A stretch of 27,059 bases of DNA from Clostridia bacterium (lineage in GTDB: Bacteria; Bacillota_A; Clostridia; Oscillospirales; CAG-272), in NCBI GenBank assembly GCA_017632155.1, contig JAGBRZ010000184.1, positions 1 to 27,059 of the forward strand. The letters run 5' to 3'. The position numbers and the translations under genes were made by a program. Shown in pieces: positions 16,562 to 24,169 of the stretch. The stretch's first letter is position 1. Each line of letters starts with the position of its first letter. The notes under the pieces were generated by a model, which saw only the letters and a list, made by a program, of their open reading frames with translations, was not told where the DNA came from and ran no database searches.

Positions 16562-16589
16562 GCAAAGTCTAGTGTGTTATACCTTTTGC
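16562..16589 (+). other. oriT: oriT with pMV158/MobV-type nic site
   Basis: The sequence around AGTCTAGTGTGTTATAC (16566-16582) is nearly the core of the pMV158 origin of transfer (TAGTGTG/TTATAC), where MobM nicks after TAGTGTG. Here that would be between 16576 and 16577. The core is flanked by the imperfect inverted repeat GCAAAG / CTTTTGC, as in MobV origins. The matching MobV relaxase is encoded at 22704-23678. By analogy, bases rightward of the nick would enter the recipient first and the cargo block last. Confidence 0.85.
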
Positions 16590-16814
16590 GACCGCTGACG
16601 CTGGAAAGGGGCTGTCCCACGCCGGACAGACACTTTTCGGCGGCAGCATGAACAGCGGAGTTCACGTTGTGAACTCCCGATTTTGTGGGCTGAAAGGAAC
16701 ACAAAACGAAGGATTTAGCATGAGCAAAATCCGACTGTTCGCGTGTAGTTGACATAGGAAATCTTGTAGCGAAGCGGAAAGATTTTCTGTGACAACGGGG
16801 GCGCAAGAGGTATA

Positions 16815-16833
16815 TAAAAACCCGCGAGCCGCG
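16815..16833 (-). terminator. Weak terminator after the sigma-like gene
   Basis: Immediately after the stop codon the minus strand reads a CGCG-GCT-CGCG hairpin followed by GGTTTTTAT. The stem is short but GC-only. Confidence 0.5.
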
Positions 16834-16834
16834 A

Positions 16835-18061
16835 TCAGCTCCCGTATCGTATTTTCTCCTGCTCCAACTCAAAGGGAATCGTCATTTTTTTCGGAAGCTC
16901 ACTCATGGAGAGTTTCCGAATTTGACGGATTGCGATTTTTGCAAAGACGTTCGTCCTGCTCAAATCACCGTCTGCCAACTTTACGATTTCCGCAGTTCCG
17001 GCAGAAAAGTCAAAACGGATTTCTCCCCATTCATCGTCGTCGCTTACATACCGATGTACTGCTTTGTACTCGTATGTAGCGGCGGCGATTTTTTTGTTTT
17101 TATCGATCAGCTTCAATTCCACAACACCAAGAACACCCGCATCCACCAAATGTCCCGTCAGCTTGTCCAGAGCTTTCTTATAGGCTCGCTCCGCACCGCT
17201 GGCTGTGCTGCCTTCAAACATTACCGCCAGATCTTCAAAGATGGGGCGTTCCTCCCATGAGCCGACCCGTCCACAGGTCATGCAGATCGCATTACGCTTT
17301 TCAAGATAGGTCTGCTCCTTGTAACTGAGCTTGTCAAAGGCGGCTTGTACCGCATCGGCACGAATACCGTTCCAGAGAATGTCCGCATAGTTCCAGCTAT
17401 CGTCACGGGTAACATCCTCGCCCGTTTCCTCGCTGTCCTCGTCTTGTATGGTCGCATAGAACGGAACACGGCTGCGGTTTTGTCTTGCAAGGGTCAGATG
17501 CTCGGCGGCGGTTTCTTCGGTGCAATTCTGTTCGGCAGCATACTCGGCAATGACTTCCTTTGCGGTCTTGCCGGAATTGTTATAGAGCCAAGCAATGCCA
17601 CGGGCAGCTTTGTACTCGTCCAGAGATTTGAATGAGCCTGTTTCTTCCTGTCGGCGGCAATCCAGAAGTGCGTTGCCGATGAAGTGATGGGCATAGGTCA
17701 GAAAGTCTGCGCCCTTGTCGGGAACGTAATTCTGCAAACACTCCAACATGGCAAGAACACAACTGAGCTTGTAATCCAGAAAACGCAAAGGGTCGTATCG
17801 GTCAATGCCCTCGGTCAGCAGAAAACGGTACACTCGCTTGTTCAGCCTGGACTCGTAGTGATGCAGGAAGTATGTAAAGTAAGTCAGATCATTTTCACGG
17901 AAAGCGGTAATGATGTAATCATTGATGTCCTCCACCTTGGGCGGCGCAGGGTCAAGACGGAAGATGCGCCCTGCCTGTCGCATGGTCATAGCCCCGTCAT
18001 GCACAGCGAATTTTGTTGTACTGACATATTCGTCGGTATTCCAGAAGCGTTCTTCTGCCAT
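16835..18061 (-). CDS. Divergent sigma-70-like protein of mobile elements, 408 aa
   Basis: Residues about 110-145 (PDKGADFLTYAHHFIGNALLD, then CRRQEE) resemble sigma region 2 of FliA/SigF-type factors, where F-x-T-Y-A-x-x-x-I-x-x-A-x-x-D is common. A C-terminal part (KLSYKEQTYLEKRNAIC, then a helical segment ending AERAYKKALDKL) resembles region 4. The remaining 130 residues, rich in beta strands, are not recognised. GGAGG lies 10 bp before the ATG. It is the last gene of a minus-strand trio, next to oriT. It may direct transcription of element genes or be a recruited regulator; resemblance is moderate and no activity is proven. Confidence 0.6.
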   Translation of the reverse strand: MAEERFWNTDEYVSTTKFAVHDGAMTMRQAGRIFRLDPAPPKVEDINDYIITAFRENDLTYFTYFLHHYESRLNKRVYRFLLTEGIDRYDPLRFLDYKLSCVLAMLECLQNYVPDKGADFLTYAHHFIGNALLDCRRQEETGSFKSLDEYKAARGIAWLYNNSGKTAKEVIAEYAAEQNCTEETAAEHLTLARQNRSRVPFYATIQDEDSEETGEDVTRDDSWNYADILWNGIRADAVQAAFDKLSYKEQTYLEKRNAICMTCGRVGSWEERPIFEDLAVMFEGSTASGAERAYKKALDKLTGHLVDAGVLGVVELKLIDKNKKIAAATYEYKAVHRYVSDDDEWGEIRFDFSAGTAEIVKLADGDLSRTNVFAKIAIRQIRKLSMSELPKKMTIPFELEQEKIRYGS

Positions 18062-18102
18062 CAGCGGCGCACCTCCTCTCAGTTCAATCTGTTAGATTCT
18101 TG

Positions 18103-18702
18103 TTATTCAAAATATACATTTAGCACGTATCCTGCCGGATAGCATTCGACGTAGTCATCTACCGGAGGAAGATGGTTTAGAATCATATCTACAAACTCAC
18201 ACAGATAATCAACATCAAGCAAAAAATCCAAAGGTGTACCAATGTCTTTATAGATAAAAGAATGAATTGCATTTCGCTTCTTCTGAATACTGTTTACCCA
18301 GAGATAATCCTTTGATTTCTCGTCATCCCAAAGAATCCCCGTACTAAATTTTTTCAAATCTTCAAATCTCATATCTTTTTCGGGTTCAAGAATTTGCCCT
18401 TTTTTATTTTTCATTGGTTGATTGATGTAATCATCATAAAAGACACAATAGAAGAAACGAAGCCATGATTCCACAACAGCACCCAAGTTTGCTCTTGCCA
18501 AAATCAGTTCGCCAACGGTCATATCCAAGCCTTTATCAATCCAAATTTTCAGTGTTTTTGTAAGTTCGCTTTGCCAATCCAACATTGCTATGTCAAGTTT
18601 TTTTGCAGCATTATCAGGTGCAATGCCATGAACATCTTTCCAAATCAAAGCTGTATTATTAGTCTGTATCGTCAAAATCTCAAAACTCGATCTTCTCGCC
18701 AT
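18103..18702 (-). CDS. Unknown protein, 199 aa
   Basis: I do not recognise this family. The product is soluble, mainly helical and AT-richer than its neighbours. A KKRNAIHSF segment near the C-terminal third is similar to the RNxIH motif seen in some HEPN-like and abortive-infection-type helical proteins, but spacing does not match the strict R-x4-H nuclease motif, so this is only a hint. ATG 18702 is preferred over 18744 because TGAGGAAA lies about 7 bp upstream; an intermediate ATG at 18714 is possible. It lies between the zinc-ribbon protein gene (gap 16 bp) and the sigma-like gene (gap 41 bp), so probably one transcript. Its lower GC may mark a separate acquisition. Confidence 0.7.
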   Translation of the reverse strand: MARRSSFEILTIQTNNTALIWKDVHGIAPDNAAKKLDIAMLDWQSELTKTLKIWIDKGLDMTVGELILARANLGAVVESWLRFFYCVFYDDYINQPMKNKKGQILEPEKDMRFEDLKKFSTGILWDDEKSKDYLWVNSIQKKRNAIHSFIYKDIGTPLDFLLDVDYLCEFVDMILNHLPPVDDYVECYPAGYVLNVYFE

Positions 18703-18718
18703 ATATTTCCTCATTTCA

Positions 18719-19831
18719 TTATTTAACTGATAGTTGCGCCTCATTCAACAAGGCATCCTGCGACATCTCCGCTTCATAGCTGCCCTTGGCATACACATGA
18801 TCGGAGATCGCACGCTCCATTTTGTTTTTCGCCAACCGCTTCATCACGGCGGCGGTCTGCTCGTCCAGAGTGCTACGGTGGAGATACTGCGTGATCGTAT
18901 TCATGCGGCGAGTGTAGATCGCCTTAATGGGATGATCGTCCGCAAGCTCCCTTTGCTCTCTGCCTTTCAGATTGCCGATCTGACGGCAGGTGCGTCCGAG
19001 CTTGTCACCCGGTGCAAGTCCTCCGCAGTATTTTGTCTGCCTTGCATCGGTGGTTAAAAACCATTTGCCGCAGATGGGGCATAATCTTGGCGCATGACCG
19101 ACACATAATCCCTCAAACAAATCCGAACGGAACATTCCCACAAAGGAAACGTAGTGCATACGCTTCACAAGCTGCGGTGTCTCGTTCTCCGGCATGACAG
19201 CGGACACATACTGCATTGTGGTGTTGGTCAACTGCATCCACATGGGATTATCCAATGACAAGGTTGGAGCAGCATTGAAATGTTCCGCAAAGGTTTCTGC
19301 ATATCCGTCCGGCGTTCGCTTGCTATTGTGGAGCTTGTGGGCAAATTCAATCATACCTTGCTTGTAAATCATCAGAGTACCGCCAAGCTGCGCCAGCTCA
19401 CTTATCAGCTTTACAACACCTACGCCCTTTTTGTATTGTTCATCAAAGACAGCTGCCATGCCGATTTCCTGCGCTGCCTTTATGTAGGCAATGGCATTGT
19501 CCGTATATTCCCGTGAGAAGATCTGCTGAATGTCATGTCCGTCGGTGGGAAAGTCGAACAACGAAAACGGATATGTGGTACGCATCATCTGCGTGATCTG
19601 CAACACGCTCTCCTTGGCAACCGTGAAATGCTCTGCGGTAGGTGTTCCGTCCTTTATCAGTTCAACAACAGCCGCCAGAGGAATGGCAAGCTGTACGAGC
19701 TGTCCGATCTGTTCATCGGAAATATTCATAGCAGCACAACCAATACTGCCCGTGGGCAAGGTATGTCCGGCATAGGTTACTTTGTCCTGCCAAAAATCAA
19801 GGGTTAGCAATTCTCGTTTTATGATGCTCAT
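18719..19831 (-). CDS. DUF6076-like zinc-ribbon protein, 370 aa
   Basis: The C-terminal half carries a likely zinc site: CPICGKWFLTTDARQTKYC followed by a further Cys about 14 residues on (GRTCRQIGN). The N-terminal 250 residues are helical and not recognised in detail. The arrangement matches proteins annotated DUF6076 that occur on Firmicutes integrative elements; no function is established. ATG 19831 has GGAGG 7 bp upstream, and an extended -10 promoter (TGGTATAAT on the minus strand) lies 40 bp further. It opens the minus-strand trio and is divergent from the primase gene. Confidence 0.7.
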   Translation of the reverse strand: MSIIKRELLTLDFWQDKVTYAGHTLPTGSIGCAAMNISDEQIGQLVQLAIPLAAVVELIKDGTPTAEHFTVAKESVLQITQMMRTTYPFSLFDFPTDGHDIQQIFSREYTDNAIAYIKAAQEIGMAAVFDEQYKKGVGVVKLISELAQLGGTLMIYKQGMIEFAHKLHNSKRTPDGYAETFAEHFNAAPTLSLDNPMWMQLTNTTMQYVSAVMPENETPQLVKRMHYVSFVGMFRSDLFEGLCVGHAPRLCPICGKWFLTTDARQTKYCGGLAPGDKLGRTCRQIGNLKGREQRELADDHPIKAIYTRRMNTITQYLHRSTLDEQTAAVMKRLAKNKMERAISDHVYAKGSYEAEMSQDALLNEAQLSVK

Positions 19832-19847
19832 GTGCCTACCTCCAATC

Positions 19848-19995
19848 TGTCATGTTTTTTGTTTTCTTCTATTATACCATATAATTGTGACAAAATATAG
19901 AACACCAGTTGGTTTTATAGTCTTGTTAATCCAAGATTTTACGCTGTTTTCTTCAAAAAAACGCTTGTCATGTTTTTTGAAATGAGCTTGTCATG
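19848..19995. promoter_or_regulatory. Divergent control region with TGTCATG repeats
   Basis: TGTCATGTTTTTTG occurs identically at 19848-19861 and 19966-19979, and CTTGTCATG occurs at 19964-19972 and 19987-19995. The minus-strand extended -10 (TGGTATAAT, 19879-19871) lies between the copies. The AT-rich stretch to 20070 has TAATAT at 20026-20031 as the only -10 candidate I see for the primase operon. These repeats could be operators or iteron-like sites. Confidence 0.6.
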
Positions 19996-20083
19996 CCATT
20001 AGCCTGTTTTTTTCGATTTTCCTCATAATATACACGAGGGGATGAAAAATCGTCCCTATCAATAAGAATTATGGAGGAACTGA

Positions 20084-20701
20084 ATGAATGTATTTGCAAC
20101 AGTAAAGACAAGCATCAACACAAGAGAAGCGGCGGCGAGGTACGGCGTGGAGGTCAACCGGCATGGGAAAGCCCTCTGCCCGTTCCACAATGACAGCCAT
20201 CCAAGCCTGTTTGTGGACGATGATCACTACTATTGCTACGCTTGCGGCGAGCATGGGGACGTGATCGACTTAACATCCAAGCTCTACGGTCTGTCCATGC
20301 TCGATGCGGCGAAGAAGCTGGCATACGACTTCGGCATCACGCAGGACAAGCCGCCCGACAGGGCAATGCGGGAAAAACTCAACAGGAAAAGCAAAGCACA
20401 GCGACTCAGAGAAAATGAGAAGCTGTGCTTTTCTACGCTCATGGAGTATTACAAGCTCCTGCAGGAGTGGATGGTGCTGTATGCACCGAAAACACCGGAG
20501 GACGAGGTGGACAGCAGATTTTCCGAAGCTTGTCATTGGCTGTCTTATGTGGAGTATCTGGTGGACACGCTCATCGGCGGCACTTCCTACGAGCGCACCG
20601 AGGTAATCGACATGATGATGTCCGACGGCAAGCTGAAAAAGCTGCAAGAACATTTGAAAAAACACAGAAAGGAGAGTTCTTATGAGCAAGAAGAAAGATG
20701 A
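20084..20701 (+). CDS. CHC2 zinc-finger primase-like protein, 205 aa
   Basis: The N-terminus carries the DnaG-type zinc ribbon of bacterial primases: Cys32-x2-His35 (CPFHNDSHPS) and Cys51-x2-Cys54 (YYCYACGEHGD), followed by DVIDLTSKLYG. The TOPRIM catalytic core of full DnaG is absent, so this is probably the template-binding half of a split mobile-element primase acting with the ATPase encoded next. The rest is helical. GGAGG sits 6 bp before ATG 20084, and the 3' end overlaps the next gene by 20 bp. It likely supports replication of the excised or transferred form. Confidence 0.88.
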   Translation: MNVFATVKTSINTREAAARYGVEVNRHGKALCPFHNDSHPSLFVDDDHYYCYACGEHGDVIDLTSKLYGLSMLDAAKKLAYDFGITQDKPPDRAMREKLNRKSKAQRLRENEKLCFSTLMEYYKLLQEWMVLYAPKTPEDEVDSRFSEACHWLSYVEYLVDTLIGGTSYERTEVIDMMMSDGKLKKLQEHLKKHRKESSYEQEER

Positions 20702-22001
20702 TTGCATGGAAGAACAGCCGGGGTGGTACAACGGTCAATTCTTGGATGAAGTCGGTTTTTGCTGTGATTTCATCTGCCGTCACCCTATGGTCTGTGTGGG
20801 CGGCAAGTTCTTTTCCAAAGAGGGGCGTATCTATGATGAAAACGGCATCAAGAAGCAGATTTATGAAATGCTCCGTCCCTATCTGAAAGTGGGGTTGGCT
20901 AAGAAGTGTTCCAATCTGCTTGAAATGCTCCGCATGGAAGCATACAAGGACAACTTACCCGTTCACGAGGACAGACTGCACGTTGCCAATGGCACTCTGT
21001 TTGTAAAGGGCGAGTTTGACGAACACAAAGAGTTTTGCCGCAACCGTCTGCCCGTCAAATACAATCCCGATGCTCCGCAGCCTGTGACATGGCTGCATTT
21101 TTTATCGGAACTGTTGGAGGACGAGGACATTCTGACCTTGCAGGAATATCTCGGCTACTGCCTTATCCCCACCACAAGAGGACAGACCATGATGCTTCTG
21201 AAAGGCAACGGCGGCGAAGGCAAAAGCCGTATTGGTGTTGTCATGCAGGCTATGCTCGGTGCCAATCTCAAAAACGGCAGTATCGCCAAGGTAGAGCGCA
21301 GTCCCTTTGCAAGAGCCGATCTGGAACATGAGCTTGTCATGGTGGACGATGACATGAAGATGGAAGCACTCAAATCTACACATTATCTGAAATCCATTAT
21401 CACAGCGGAAATGCCGATGGATTTAGAACGCAAGGGCGAACAGAGTTACCAAGGGGAAATGTACGTCCGTTTCCTTGCGTTCTCCAACGGTGATCTGGAA
21501 TCCCTCTATGACCATTCGGACGGGTTTTACCGCAGACAGCTTATCTTGTCTGTCAAAAAGAAACCCCTTGATCGTGAGGACGATCCTTTCCTTGCGGACA
21601 AGCTTGTTGCGGAGGTCGAGGGAATTTTTCTATGGTGTCTGGACGGTTTGCGTAGGCTGATCGCAAACAACTACCGTTTTTCCGAAAGCGGCCGTACCAA
21701 GGACAACCGTGAACAGGCAAGGCGGGAGGCGGACAATGTGCTGCTGTTCCTGCGCTCAGAGGGATATATCCGTCTGAAAGCGGACAGCACCATTACCTCC
21801 GCCGATCTGTATGCCATCTATTGTATTTGGTGCAACGATAACACTTATAAGCCGTTGGCGGCACGAACGGTCAGCATGACCTTGAAGAAACACGCAGACG
21901 AATTTGGTCTGGAACACGACAACCACATCACAAATTCTCTCGGCAAACAGGTCAACGGCTTTTGGGGCATTGAAGCATTGATCTCGCCGGGAGTTTTGTA
22001 A
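20682..22001 (+). CDS. Phage/plasmid D5-type primase-helicase (SF3 ATPase), 439 aa
   Basis: The Walker A motif GNGGEGKS is at residues 175-182 and a Walker B-like LVMVDDDMK at about 219-226. A YNPDAPQPVTWLHFL region precedes them, typical of the D5 N-terminal domain, and a winged-helix-like end (SADLYAIYCIWCND) follows. These are signs of a P4/D5-type superfamily 3 helicase that unwinds phage and plasmid origins. RBS AAAGGAG lies upstream of ATG 20682 inside the end of the primase gene. It is presumably the replicative helicase of the element; a long inverted repeat follows directly and could be its origin. Confidence 0.9.
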   Translation: MSKKKDDCMEEQPGWYNGQFLDEVGFCCDFICRHPMVCVGGKFFSKEGRIYDENGIKKQIYEMLRPYLKVGLAKKCSNLLEMLRMEAYKDNLPVHEDRLHVANGTLFVKGEFDEHKEFCRNRLPVKYNPDAPQPVTWLHFLSELLEDEDILTLQEYLGYCLIPTTRGQTMMLLKGNGGEGKSRIGVVMQAMLGANLKNGSIAKVERSPFARADLEHELVMVDDDMKMEALKSTHYLKSIITAEMPMDLERKGEQSYQGEMYVRFLAFSNGDLESLYDHSDGFYRRQLILSVKKKPLDREDDPFLADKLVAEVEGIFLWCLDGLRRLIANNYRFSESGRTKDNREQARREADNVLLFLRSEGYIRLKADSTITSADLYAIYCIWCNDNTYKPLAARTVSMTLKKHADEFGLEHDNHITNSLGKQVNGFWGIEALISPGVL

Positions 22002-22005
22002 CTGA

Positions 22006-22106
22006 ACTCAAATTTATCCATCCATCTATCCCATCCATCCCGAAAAGGGCAAAAACGGTTGTACCTCGGATAGATGGATGGATAGGATAGATGTTTTTAA
22101 GTTCAG
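22006..22106. repeat. Long inverted repeat downstream of the helicase gene (candidate replication site)
   Basis: A 16-bp perfect inverted repeat (ATCCATCCATCTATCC at 22016-22031 with 22068-22083) is nested inside weaker outer arms (TGAACTCAAA near 22004-22013 and TTTAAGTTCA near 22097-22106). The arms are made of ATCC/GGAT tandem units. The 36-bp centre includes GTTGTACCTCGG. It may be an origin, a single-strand initiation site or a terminator of the replication genes. Confidence 0.65.
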
Positions 22107-22482
22107 CCGTGAGATTAGCGGCGTTTTGGTAAAAGGTCATTTTGACCACTTACCATATCCGCAACACACATCGTTTACAAGGTAGAAAACGGGCATCGAA
22201 AATCAAGCCTTGTGCAATCCGTGAAGATTTACACCGCAGGAAGTACAGAAATCATCATTCGGTGATTTACGGGGCGGTGAAGCCAATTCACGGAACTGTG
22301 TTTTTTCTTCCTGTTCGGTCTGCTCTCCCACAAAATAGTAAACCCGATAGGGTGCTGTTATGAACAGGACTACGCAGAGCGAAATCTGAGAGGAAAACGC
22401 CATCTTCAAAAATATTATTCAGCGGTGACGGCAGTTCACCGCACAGAAAACCAATATCACGAATTTATGGAGGAATTTTTAT
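22107..22482. other. Gene-free stretch before the mobilization genes
   Basis: No supportable gene. A short minus-strand frame (about 22203-22403) has a hydrophobic start and a CTSCG motif but no ribosome-binding site. A small inverted pair GCGGTGA/TTCACCGC lies around 22423-22442, just ahead of the HTH-like gene. The promoter of the mobilization operon is presumably here, but I see no clear hexamer pair. Confidence 0.5.
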
Positions 22483-22704
22483 ATGAAATCGAATTTGAGA
22501 AATGAAATCAAGTCGTACATTGTACGGCAAGGGCTGACCATGCAGGTGGTCGTTGACCTCTTATCGGATGAATACGGATGGAGTGACAGCGTTTCCAATC
22601 TATCCAACAAGCTTCAGCGTGAATCGCTTCGCTATACCGAAGCGATTCAGCTTGCCGATGTGCTGGGCTTTGAAATTGTATGGAGAAAGAGGGGTGATCG
22701 CTGA
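22483..22704 (+). CDS. Small helix-turn-helix-like protein preceding the relaxase (DUF6471-like), 73 aa
   Basis: The product begins MKSNLRNEIKSYIVRQGLTM, has a WSDSVSNLSNKLQRESLRY segment and ends GFEIVWRKR. It resembles a compact XRE-like HTH family (similar to DUF6471) that often stands directly before MobV relaxases on Firmicutes elements. A role as relaxosome accessory or regulator of the relaxase gene is inferred. GGAGG is 8 bp before ATG 22483. Its TGA overlaps the relaxase ATG by one base (TGATG), giving coupled translation. The coding sequence contains a perfect 12-bp inverted repeat at 22620-22649. Confidence 0.75.
   Translation: MKSNLRNEIKSYIVRQGLTMQVVVDLLSDEYGWSDSVSNLSNKLQRESLRYTEAIQLADVLGFEIVWRKRGDR
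22620..22649. repeat. Intragenic 12-bp inverted repeat upstream of the relaxase start
   Basis: TGAATCGCTTCG (22620-22631) and its complement (22638-22649) with a 6-nt loop lie inside the small HTH-like gene, 55 bp before the relaxase start. It could be an operator or an RNA hairpin that modulates relaxase translation. Confidence 0.7.
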
Positions 22705-23678
22705 TGGCAGCACCGCAGTACGCTATTTTACGATTTGCCAAGTATAAGGGACCGGAAATCAGCGGCATTGAAGCTCATAACGAGCGCACTAAGGAGAAGT
22801 ACGCAAGCAATCCCGACATTGACCCTACCCGTACACACCTCAATTTCCACCTTATCAAGCCGGAACGCAAATATCGTGCAGAATCCGAAAAGCAGATTGC
22901 AGAAGTCGGATGCCGCACACGCTCTGACAGCGTTCGTGTGGTGGAAGCTCTGATTACTGCTACACCGGAATTTTTCAAGGGAAAAAAGCGTTCCGAGCTA
23001 AAAGAGTTCTTTAATGAAGCGTTGGAGTTCATCAAACAGCATCAGTATCCCGAAACAATTATATCTGCTGTGGTGCATCTGGACGAGAAAAATCCCCATA
23101 TGCACCTTTGCTTTGTTCCGCTGACGGAGGATAAGCGTTTGTGCGCTAAAGAAATCTTGGGCAACAAGAAAAAGCTAACGGAGTGCCAGGACAAGTATTG
23201 GGAACACATGGTTAAGAAATATCCCGATCTGGAACGTGGCGAGAGTGCCAGCGAGACTGGGCGTGACCATATCCCTACGAGAGTATTCAAGCAAATGACA
23301 CGGCTGACCAAGCAGCATGACAAGCTGGAAGAAATGCTTGCCGATGTGAAGTTTACGAATTACAAGGAACGCTCCGCACAGATTGCGGCGTTTCTTGAAA
23401 AGTATATTCCCGATGTTGCCGCTATGGAAACGCAGATGAAGAAATACCAGAAGTGCTTCACCACGGCTGAATCGGAGAAAAAGGCGCTCAAAAAGAAAAA
23501 CGCCGATCTGTCCGCTGCTTTGGAAAAGAGCCAGCAGCAAAGTACGCTGAAAAAATTACAGGAAACCAAGCTGCAACAAGATTATGCGGCAGCCTGTGCC
23601 ATTCTTGACCGCATCCCGCCGGAGATCATCAGAGAGTACACCCACCGCAGCACACAGAAACACGATATTAACCGATAA
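22704..23678 (+). CDS. MobV-family relaxase (Mob/Pre), 324 aa
   Basis: This enzyme nicks DNA at oriT and pilots the strand during mobilization by a helper conjugation system. Motif I is HNER at 25-28 followed by NPDIDPTRTHLNFHL. Motif III HLDEKNPHMHL at 125-135 supplies the histidines that bind metal in MobM. R-x-D-x-V (residues 73-78) precedes a typical TATPEFF segment. The C-terminal 100 residues are a coiled coil. This is the TnpZ type of relaxase found on Tn4451. The matching nic sequence is 6 kb away at 16562-16589, not directly upstream as in pMV158. RBS AGAGGGG precedes the ATG. Confidence 0.95.
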   Translation: MAAPQYAILRFAKYKGPEISGIEAHNERTKEKYASNPDIDPTRTHLNFHLIKPERKYRAESEKQIAEVGCRTRSDSVRVVEALITATPEFFKGKKRSELKEFFNEALEFIKQHQYPETIISAVVHLDEKNPHMHLCFVPLTEDKRLCAKEILGNKKKLTECQDKYWEHMVKKYPDLERGESASETGRDHIPTRVFKQMTRLTKQHDKLEEMLADVKFTNYKERSAQIAAFLEKYIPDVAAMETQMKKYQKCFTTAESEKKALKKKNADLSAALEKSQQQSTLKKLQETKLQQDYAAACAILDRIPPEIIREYTHRSTQKHDINR

Positions 23679-23693
23679 GAAAGGATTTTGCCT

Positions 23694-24074
23694 ATGAAGA
23701 AGAAAAAGACCTATACTGTAGATCAGCTTAACAAAATGATGATGCGTGATGACCTCTCCCTGTGGGAGATCATCGAAGCCTGTGCCTTTATCGACATCTG
23801 CGACTGCTATGAGCCGATGGAGGTTCCTCCCAAGGAACAGGAGGACGAATGGCGCAGGATGCGTGGAGAATACGAGCCGGAGCCTACCTTAGAGAATACT
23901 TCGTTCTATGTCACTGAGCCTGATGGAACGAAGTATTTTTATTGCGGCAATACCCGTACAAAGGTAACGGAGTTCTTTTCTCCCAACGGACAGACCATGG
24001 ACAAGCTGATCGAAAATCTTGTCCGTTTCGCCGCAAGAAATACCGAATCCGCAAATATTTCGATGAACTGTTAA
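23694..24074 (+). CDS. TnpW-like element protein, 126 aa
   Basis: The C-terminal half (GNTRTKVTEFFSPNGQTMDKL, then IENLV) resembles TnpW-type proteins of Tn4451-like transposons, whose core pattern is a beta strand, F-x-x-x-G-x-T-x-x-x-K and a helix. The N-terminal half is acidic and not recognised. The start ATG 23694 (KKKKTYTVDQL) is preceded by AAAGGA, whereas ATG 23688, six bases upstream, is not resolved from it. No enzymatic motif is visible. It sits between relaxase and recombinase, the usual place for this family. Function is unknown. Confidence 0.6.
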   Translation: MKKKKTYTVDQLNKMMMRDDLSLWEIIEACAFIDICDCYEPMEVPPKEQEDEWRRMRGEYEPEPTLENTSFYVTEPDGTKYFYCGNTRTKVTEFFSPNGQTMDKLIENLVRFAARNTESANISMNC

Positions 24075-24084
24075 CAGAATCGCA

Positions 24085-24144
24085 TTGAATCACAGCCCAC
24101 GCTTATGGTACAATATTTACAGGTAAGTATTGTAAGCGTGGGTT
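24085..24144 (+). promoter_or_regulatory. Recombinase promoter overlapped by a palindrome
   Basis: TTGAAT (24085-24090), 18 bp, then TACAAT (24109-24114) form the promoter. Palindrome arms CCCACGCTTA (24096-24105) and TAAGCGTGGG (24133-24142) enclose the -10 and probable start site. Inner arms CAATATTTAC (24111-24120) and GTAAGTATTG (24123-24132) also pair except for one base. A repressor or the recombinase bound here would block transcription. Confidence 0.7.
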
Positions 24145-24169
24145 GTTTCACGAATTAGGAGGATTTTTA

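Larger units (their letters stand above)
16255..16834. other. Gene-free structured region containing oriT
   Basis: No protein gene is supported. The stretch is dense in inverted repeats: 16365-16371 with 16380-16386 (CAAACTG); 16432-16438 with 16442-16448 (GGTCTCC); 16450-16455 with 16463-16468 (CAAAAT); and 16657-16665 with 16669-16677 (GGAGTTCAC). A MobV-type nic sequence lies in the middle. The hairpins may be accessory relaxosome sites, and a structured RNA cannot be excluded. Confidence 0.6.

Noticed and set aside
16213..16872. Minus-strand open frame of 219 codons across the oriT region
   Set aside because: It runs through the sensor-operon promoter, oriT and several hairpins, has no ribosome-binding site and no recognisable domain.
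22203..22409. Minus-strand 68-codon frame with a CTSCG motif
   Set aside because: TTG start, no ribosome-binding site, no family recognised; perhaps a decayed gene but not supportable.
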